A stretch of 5,057 nucleotides of DNA from Methylomonas sp. GTDB lineage: Bacteria; Pseudomonadota; Gammaproteobacteria; Methylococcales; Methylomonadaceae. The stretch spans positions 1 through 5,057 of the forward strand of contig JALSLS010000015.1 of NCBI GenBank assembly GCA_026988195.1, in the 5' to 3' direction. A program made the translations under genes and the position numbers. How positions within the stretch are numbered: position 1 is the stretch's first letter; every line of letters begins with the position of its first letter. The notes beneath the pieces were generated by a model, which was given only the letters and a program-made list of their open reading frames with translations, made no database searches and was not told the DNA's origin. Positions 4,418 to 5,057 of the stretch are shown here, one piece after another.

Positions 4418-5057
4418 AAAGTTTCTTATTTTTTAAATAAGCAAATATTTTTATTGCTTATCAGTTTTATATTTTTTAGCCCTTCATTGCAGGCTAAACC
4501 TTATGCCTATATAACAAACCAGTTAGATAATTCAATTTCTATCATTGATGCGGCTAGTTATAAAGTTATTAAAACAATTAAGGTTACGGGGAAGCCTGTG
4601 GGTGTTGCTGTCAATAATAAAAAATCTCAGGTCTATATTAGTACTCCTAATGGGGGTGGGTTTTCTGTTTTAGATATTAATACTCAACGCAAAATACGTG
4701 AAGTAAAAGTTGGTGGAGCATCATTAGGCATTGCTGTTGATGCTAAAGGCGAGCGAGTTTTTGTAGCTGATTGGTATGAAAATACGGTCTCTGTGTTTGA
4801 AACTCAAAGTTTTAAATTAATAAAAGTGCTGCAGGTAGGGAAGTCACCTTCTGGCATGATGGTTAGCGAAGATAATCAGTGGTTATATGTGGCAAATAGA
4901 GTTGATGATTCTATTTCACAAATTGACTTAGCTAGTTTAAAAATAGTTAAGACAATAAAAGTAGGGCAACACCCTTTTGGTTTAACGGTTAATAAGTTAG
5001 GAACACGCATTTATACCGCTAATGTAGAAAGTGATGATGTGACAATAGTTGATGCGA
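4415..5057 (+). CDS. Secreted YVTN-type beta-propeller protein, C-terminus cut by window edge
   Basis: Starting at TTG, 214 codons run open to the window edge. Residues 1-27 are a Sec signal peptide (MKVSYFLNKQ, hydrophobic core IFLLLISFIFF, cleavage after SLQA). The mature part consists of repeats of about 42 residues, each with a strand such as YAYITN, VYIST, VFVADW, LYVAN or IYTAN, then SISIID or TVSVFE, then KTIKV.GKPVGVAV. Four are complete (about 30-70, 71-112, 113-154, 155-196) and a fifth begins at 197. Seven blades are usual, so perhaps 100 residues are missing. This is the YVTN repeat pattern; related periplasmic propellers occur beside PQQ-dependent alcohol dehydrogenase genes. Such propellers usually bind proteins or ligands and lack catalysis of their own. 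It lies 412 bases after the SRPBCC stop, beyond a terminator and two repeats, so it probably has its own promoter. The signal peptide and ribosome site support the TTG start. Confidence 0.9.
   Translation, partial: MKVSYFLNKQIFLLLISFIFFSPSLQAKPYAYITNQLDNSISIIDAASYKVIKTIKVTGKPVGVAVNNKKSQVYISTPNGGGFSVLDINTQRKIREVKVGGASLGIAVDAKGERVFVADWYENTVSVFETQSFKLIKVLQVGKSPSGMMVSEDNQWLYVANRVDDSISQIDLASLKIVKTIKVGQHPFGLTVNKLGTRIYTANVESDDVTIVDA

Overview
The window is AT-rich chromosomal DNA, most likely from a gammaproteobacterium. I lean towards a methylotroph or methanotroph of the Methylococcales type. The basis is an exported SRPBCC protein resembling MxaD, next to a secreted YVTN-type beta-propeller, plus a high load of small palindromic intergenic repeats. 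This placement is an inference from protein resemblance and repeat style; no rRNA or other taxonomic marker is present.

Layout. (1) Positions 1-715, minus strand: a two-gene unit in which a small DUF2288-type protein overlaps by 14 bases the start of a membrane-anchored retropepsin-like aspartic protease, which runs off the left edge. (2) Positions 716-787: a short divergent promoter region. (3) Positions 788-1633, plus strand: a cytoplasmic TPR-like protein with a charged, low-complexity tail carrying a duplicated YDAEGNV motif. (4) Positions 1634-2179: about 550 bases without a credible gene, mostly filled by dispersed palindromic repeats. (5) Positions 2180-3082, minus strand: a diguanylate cyclase with a GAF-like sensor region, intact GGEEF active site and intact RxxD inhibitory site. 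(6) Positions 3083-3399: a divergent regulatory region with several short palindromes. (7) Positions 3400-4002, plus strand: the exported MxaD-like SRPBCC protein, followed by a strong intrinsic terminator at 4021-4060. (8) Positions 4061-4414: two further palindromic elements and a short leader. (9) Positions 4415-5057, plus strand: a secreted beta-propeller protein starting with TTG and running off the right edge.

How the genes fit together. The protease and DUF2288 genes are translationally linked. The cyclase is transcribed divergently from the SRPBCC gene, so both could share control elements. The SRPBCC and propeller proteins are both exported and may serve a periplasmic (perhaps PQQ-dehydrogenase-linked) pathway, but a terminator and two repeats separate them, so they are probably separate transcripts. 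The least ordinary part of the window is the intergenic DNA: four structurally distinct palindromic elements, one of them nested, and one present both as a full copy (4074-4185) and as a half copy (1839 to about 1885). I see no CRISPR array, integrase, transposase, toxin-antitoxin pair or defence gene.
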